From: Streptomyces sp. ALI-76-A
GTDB taxonomy: Bacteria > Actinomycetota > Actinomycetes > Streptomycetales > Streptomycetaceae
Direction: 5' to 3'
DNA: 64,000 nucleotides
NCBI RefSeq assembly: GCF_030287445.1
Contig: NZ_JASVWB010000002.1
Coordinates: forward strand, 6,882,001-6,946,000
The position numbers were made by a program, and so were the translations under genes. The first letter of the stretch is position 1. Each line of letters opens with the position of its first letter. Below are positions 58,959-64,000 of this stretch, piece after piece. Under the pieces are notes generated by a model. That model did not search any database. It was not told where the DNA came from and worked only from the letters and a program-made list of their open reading frames with translations.

Positions 58959-60041
58959 ATGGCTCGACGCAAGAAGCAACTGGTTTCCCTGGCGGCGGTG
59001 CTGGCGACCCTGCTCGGCGGAATCGGGCTGGCCCTGCTGGGCCAGGGCAACGCACAGGCGCACGGTGTGACGATGATGCCCGGATCGCGGACATACCTCT
59101 GTTACCTGGATGCCAAGACCAGCACCGGCTCGCTGGACCCGACGAACCCGGCATGCCGTGCCGCGCTCGCCGAGAGCGGTGCGTCGTCGCTGTACAACTG
59201 GTTCGCCGTACTCGACTCCAACGCGGGCGGACGCGGCCCGGGTTACGTCCCGGACGGCAAGCTGTGCAGCGCGGGTGACCGCTCCCCGTACAACTTCACC
59301 GGCTACAACGCCCCACGCGCGGACTGGCCGCGTACGCATCTCACCTCCGGGGCGACCGTCAGAGTCCGGCACAGCAACTGGGCGGCACACCCGGGTGACT
59401 TCCGGGTGTACATGTCCAAGCCCGGTTACTCGCCGACCTCCCCGCTGGGCTGGGGTGACCTGGAGCTGATCCAGACGGTCACCAACCCGCCCCAGTCGGG
59501 CTCGGTGGGCTCCGAGAGCGGCCACTACTACTGGGACCTGAAGCTGCCGTCGGGCCGCTCGGGCGACGCGGTCATGTTCATCCAGTGGGTGCGGTCGGAC
59601 AGCCAGGAGAACTTCTTCTCCTGCTCCGACGTCGTCTTCGACGGCGGCAACGGCGAGGTGACCGGGATCCGCGGTTCGGGCGGCACCCCGACCCCGACCC
59701 CCACGCCGACTCCCACGCCCACCGACCCGCACACCGGCTGCATGGCCGTGTACACCGTGACGAACTCCTGGAGCGGCGGCTTCCAGGGCTCCGTCGAGGT
59801 CATGAACCACGGCACGACACCGCGTGACGGCTGGGCCGTGCAGTGGAAACCGGGCACCGGCACGAAGATCAACGCTGTGTGGAACGGCGCGCTGAGCACC
59901 GGCTCCGACGGCACGGTCACGGTCAGGAACGTCGACCACAACCGGACCGTCGCACCCGACGGCAGCGTCACCTTCGGCTTCACCGCCACCTCGACCGGCA
60001 ACGACCACCCGGTCGGCACGATCGACTGCGTCACTCCCTAG
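58959..60041 (+). CDS. AA10 lytic cellulose monooxygenase with CBM2
   Basis: A 360-residue secreted copper enzyme that cleaves crystalline cellulose oxidatively. The signal peptide ends at AQA, leaving His35 as mature residue 1 (HGVTMMPGSRTYLC). Together with His144 in NWAAHPGDF it forms the copper histidine brace. DVVFDGG closes the AA10 domain, which has the extended C1/C4-type Streptomyces architecture (SLYNWFAVLDSNAGGRGPGY). A Thr-Pro linker (TPTPTPTPTPT) joins a CBM2 ending in GTIDC. The ATG has AGGAG ahead. No CebR palindrome is visible in the leader, only the 13-bp repeats. Confidence 0.95.
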   Translation: MARRKKQLVSLAAVLATLLGGIGLALLGQGNAQAHGVTMMPGSRTYLCYLDAKTSTGSLDPTNPACRAALAESGASSLYNWFAVLDSNAGGRGPGYVPDGKLCSAGDRSPYNFTGYNAPRADWPRTHLTSGATVRVRHSNWAAHPGDFRVYMSKPGYSPTSPLGWGDLELIQTVTNPPQSGSVGSESGHYYWDLKLPSGRSGDAVMFIQWVRSDSQENFFSCSDVVFDGGNGEVTGIRGSGGTPTPTPTPTPTPTDPHTGCMAVYTVTNSWSGGFQGSVEVMNHGTTPRDGWAVQWKPGTGTKINAVWNGALSTGSDGTVTVRNVDHNRTVAPDGSVTFGFTATSTGNDHPVGTIDCVTP

Positions 60042-60060
60042 CGCCTCCGGCGCGGGACAG

Positions 60061-60100
60061 GGCGGGGCCGGTGTCCGCGGCACGCGGAACCGGCCCCGCC
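60061..60100. terminator. Bidirectional terminator between AA10 and the zinc-ribbon gene
   Basis: An outer stem of 12 bp (60061-60072 with 60089-60100) and an inner stem of 5 bp (60074-60078 with 60084-60088) share one bulged G and a 5-base loop. It lies 20 bp after the AA10 stop and 8 bp after the convergent gene's stop. Confidence 0.9.
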
Positions 60101-60107
60101 GTGCGTG

Positions 60108-60833
60108 TCAGGCGCCGGTGGCGTGCAGTTCGCCGGCGGGGTCGTTCACCGGCCGTGGCGTGCCCGTGAGGTCGAGGACGAACAGGGGGATCCCGAGTGT
60201 GTCGGCGCGGGCGCGGGCGTCGGGGGCGTACCCGGTCAGGGAGAAGTAGACGCACGCCGCGGACTCCGTCATGGCCGTCAGCCACAGGCACTCCACGTCC
60301 CGCAGGGAGGCCGGCCGCACGGTCGGGTCGACCTGCGCGAGCAGACCGCGGGCGGCGATGCCGATGCCGGACGGGGGCCGCTGGTCGGCGCGGCGGATGT
60401 CCCGGTAGCCGAGCCAGCGGAGGTAGCGGGCGGTGACGGTGACGGCGTCCCGGGCGGTGCGGATGGCGACGGGCCGGAACGCGCGGTGCGGCGCCGCACC
60501 GGTGGGCTGTGCCGGGACGGTGCCGACGGGCTGTGCCGGGACGGCACCGGTGGGCTGTTCGGGGACCGTGCCGGCCGTGGCCACCGCTATCCGCAGCACC
60601 GTCCCGCAGGGACAGCCCAGCTCCGGACGGGGCCACTGGCCGTCGCGGCCGCACGCGGCGCAGCGCACGGTGACCCACTCGTCGTCCCAGGCGCGGTGGG
60701 TGACCGCCGTCATGGTGCCGTGCGGATCCAGCGGCGGCGCGACGGGCGCCCCGCACGCGCACGGATACGAGGGTGCCGCGTAGAGATGCTCCCGCCGACA
60801 GGCCGGGCAGGGCACCGGAACGCTCTCGGACAT
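60108..60833 (-). CDS. Zinc-ribbon protein with decayed Mrr-like nuclease fold
   Basis: A 241-residue cytoplasmic protein. Two treble-clef-type zinc ribbons come first (VPCPACRREHL with YPCACG, and VRCAACGRDG with LGCPCGT). A Pro/Gln/Thr linker of GTVPAQPTGA-like repeats follows. The C-terminal 110 residues, RYLRWLGYRDIRRADQ through AACVYFSLTGYAPDARARA to GIPLFVLDLTGTPRPVN, have the outline of an Mrr-type restriction endonuclease-like domain. The expected GID and QVK catalytic positions read GIG and QVD, so nuclease activity is unlikely. The start at 60833 gives MSESVPVPCPAC. Function unknown. Confidence 0.75.
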   Translation of the reverse strand: MSESVPVPCPACRREHLYAAPSYPCACGAPVAPPLDPHGTMTAVTHRAWDDEWVTVRCAACGRDGQWPRPELGCPCGTVLRIAVATAGTVPEQPTGAVPAQPVGTVPAQPTGAAPHRAFRPVAIRTARDAVTVTARYLRWLGYRDIRRADQRPPSGIGIAARGLLAQVDPTVRPASLRDVECLWLTAMTESAACVYFSLTGYAPDARARADTLGIPLFVLDLTGTPRPVNDPAGELHATGA

Positions 60834-60874
60834 GGCCCACATCGTCCTCCAGGGCACCCCCGCTTGTCCCTCTC

Positions 60875-60903
60875 TTGACGGTCTTCACCCACCCGCCTAC
60901 ATT
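60875..60903 (+). promoter_or_regulatory. Promoter of gcl
   Basis: TTGACG (60875-60880), a 17-bp spacer and TACATT (60898-60903) form one of the best vegetative promoters in the window, 101 bp ahead of the gcl start. Confidence 0.8.
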
Positions 60904-60905
60904 CT

Positions 60906-60950
60906 TTCCAGATAGCAGAAGAAGATTTCCACAATACGGAATTACATTCC
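60906..60950. promoter_or_regulatory. Candidate operator region of gcl (IclR/AllR-type boxes)
   Basis: Two 15-bp imperfect palindromes of the form TTCC-N7-NGAA lie at 60906-60920 and 60927-60941, centred 21 bp apart, two helical turns. GGAAT-TAC-ATTCC at 60938-60950 is a further perfect 5-bp-arm repeat. They sit just past the -10 element, over the expected transcript start. The allantoin regulator AllR (IclR family) controls such genes in Streptomyces, so it is the first candidate. Confidence 0.5.
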
Positions 60951-61004
60951 TCACCGCGGGGCGCGACGGGAGGGTGAGTCCGGCAGCCGAAGCAGGAGTA
61001 ATCG

Positions 61005-62789
<1,785 letters not shown>

Positions 62790-62851
62790 GGGCGTGAGGG
62801 CCTGACGGCCTGACGGCCACGAAAGGGCCGACACCCGTCGACCCGCCACCG

Positions 62852-62882
62852 AGGGGCGGCCCACCGGGGGAGGGCCGCCCCT
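62852..62882 (+). terminator. Terminator after gcl
   Basis: A perfect 11-bp stem (62852-62862 with 62872-62882) and a 9-base loop, 63 bp past the gcl stop. Confidence 0.8.
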
Positions 62883-63556
62883 TCGGCGTGCCCTCGATCC
62901 GCGGCGGTGTCGGGGAGGCTCCCCTCGGTGTACCGGGCCCGGCCGGACCGTCGTACCGCTGTCCGCGACACCCCGGAGCGGAGCCCGCCGCCCCCGTGCC
63001 GGCGGACCCCGCATGACCACAATGTGCCCACGCCCGGGGGCCGTTGAAGCCCCCGGGCGCGGGTTCAGAGCTTGATTTGAGGGTTCCGTAGCCGGCGTAC
63101 GACCGCTGCGGTACTCGGGCTGACCGGACCACGCCACGCGGTGCCGGGCGGGCGTACCGGGTGGGTGGGACCGCGGCGGCTGTGACGGAACCGGGGCTCC
63201 TTCCCTCAGGTCGAAGAAGGAGGTCCGGGGACCTTCACCACCGCACTGGCTCACACGCCGCCGCGGTCCCGTTCCTGCCCGGACGGCCGATGGACCACCC
63301 CTCATCCGGGTCCACCGCCGGCACGGGCGGCCTTGACGGGGGCTCGGTCCACGCGGGGCGCGGACCGCCTCCCGCACGCGCTCACCGCCGCGCGGGCCGG
63401 CGACCGGGGTGCCGGACCCGGCGGTGAGCGCGTGCTTCGACATACCGGTCCCCGGAAACCCGACGAGTCGTCGGGGTCGGGGACGGGTTCCGGCCCGCGG
63501 CGGCGCCTGGGCGCGACAGGACAGGTGTCAGCGCCGCCGCGGACCGGAAGTCCGGC
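62883..63556. other. Non-coding gap between gcl and glxR
   Basis: About 670 bp with no coherent reading frame, promoter or RNA motif that I can support. Frames give Arg/Pro/Gly-rich nonsense. In many bacteria hyi (hydroxypyruvate isomerase) lies between gcl and glxR, but no trace of it is visible. Confidence 0.5.
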
Positions 63557-64000
63557 TCAGACGCGGGCGCCGGACAGGCGTTCCACCGCGCGCAGCAGCG
63601 CCGAGTGGTCCAGTCCGCCGTCGCCCTGCGCCCGCAGGCTCGCGACCAGTTGGGCGACCACCGCCCCGACGGGCAGGGCGGCACCGACCGAGCGGGCCGC
63701 GTCCGTGACGATGCCCAGGTCCTTGTGGTGCAGGTCGATCCGGAAGCCCGGCTTGAAGTCGTGGTTCAGGAAGCTGTCCTTCTTGCGCGTCAGCACGGTG
63801 GAGCCGGCCAGGCCGCCGTTCAGGACGTCGAGCGCCGCCTTCAGGTCCACCCCCGACTTCTCCAGGAAGACCACGGCCTCGGCGCACGCCTGGATGTTCA
63901 CGGCGACGATCAGCTGGTTGGCGGCCTTCACGGTCTGGCCCGCGCCGTGCGGACCGCACAGCACGACGGTCCTGCCGAGCGCCTCGAAGACGGGCTCGGC
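63557..64000 (-). CDS. glxR: 2-hydroxy-3-oxopropionate (tartronate semialdehyde) reductase, C-terminal part
   Basis: The C-terminal 147 residues of a beta-hydroxyacid dehydrogenase. The start lies beyond the window edge. The conserved GAGQTVKAANQLIVA stretch carries the catalytic Lys of this superfamily. VFLEKSGVDLKAALDVLNGG, FKPGFRIDLHHKDLGIV and LLRAVERLSG match the all-helical C-terminal domain. Its neighbour gcl makes its substrate, so tartronate semialdehyde reduction to glycerate is the natural assignment. It is on the opposite strand from gcl and converges on it. Confidence 0.9.
   Translation of the reverse strand, partial: AEPVFEALGRTVVLCGPHGAGQTVKAANQLIVAVNIQACAEAVVFLEKSGVDLKAALDVLNGGLAGSTVLTRKKDSFLNHDFKPGFRIDLHHKDLGIVTDAARSVGAALPVGAVVAQLVASLRAQGDGGLDHSALLRAVERLSGARV

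Overview
The window is very G+C-rich, with codons ending almost always in G or C. It carries CebR-type operators, secreted cellulases, a LAL-type LuxR regulator and an actinobacterial type VII secretion (T7SS/ESX) locus. All of this points to a Streptomyces chromosome. No rRNA, tRNA, CRISPR array or complete insertion sequence was seen.

Layout. (1) 1-3847: end of a purine catabolism operon (xanthine dehydrogenase large subunit, NCS2 purine permease, XdhC). (2) 3901-5141: a small SRPBCC protein and a GmhB-like HAD protein whose nucleophile position is Glu. (3) 5201-8202: two secreted GH43 arabinan-degrading enzymes on the minus strand, one with CBM42 and one with a ricin-type CBM13. (4) 8808-46864: a roughly 38 kb T7SS locus. 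It holds accessory proteins, a beta-helix/double-AAA+ EccA-like ATPase, MycP, EccC (divergent), EccD, EccB, two WXG100-size proteins, several small secretion-associated proteins, a 1220-aa AAWKG-type repeat protein and a 5506-aa giant protein. No EccE was found. (5) 46966-55806: AlkZ-like glycosylase, membrane-anchored protein, trypsin, LuxR/LAL regulator, an uncertain hypothetical gene and an acyl-CoA synthetase. (6) 55965-60041: response regulator relic, then a cellulose cluster: CebR boxes, GH12-CBM2, an internally deleted GH3 beta-glucosidase, and AA10-CBM2. (7) 60108-64000: zinc-ribbon protein with a decayed Mrr-like fold, glyoxylate carboligase behind a clear promoter/operator, and a convergent partial tartronate semialdehyde reductase.

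The most unusual object is the giant gene (30344-46864). Its helical N-terminus looks like a T7SS substrate. It then carries a candidate clan CD-like His/Cys pair, an OTU-like cysteine peptidase motif set and a long beta-rich body. Two further OTU-like copies have lost the catalytic Cys. The C-terminal third has a deaminase-type HxE/CxxC zinc signature, a zincin cassette (HELTH) with strikingly different codon usage, and a terminal HExxxH domain. Only six cysteines were found in 5506 residues by eye, and four of them lie in these putative active sites. I read it as a mosaic polymorphic toxin or effector exported by the adjacent T7SS. That function is inference.

Purine-to-glyoxylate genes sit at both edges (xdh at the left; gcl and glxR at the right). 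The T7SS and polysaccharide genes lie between them.
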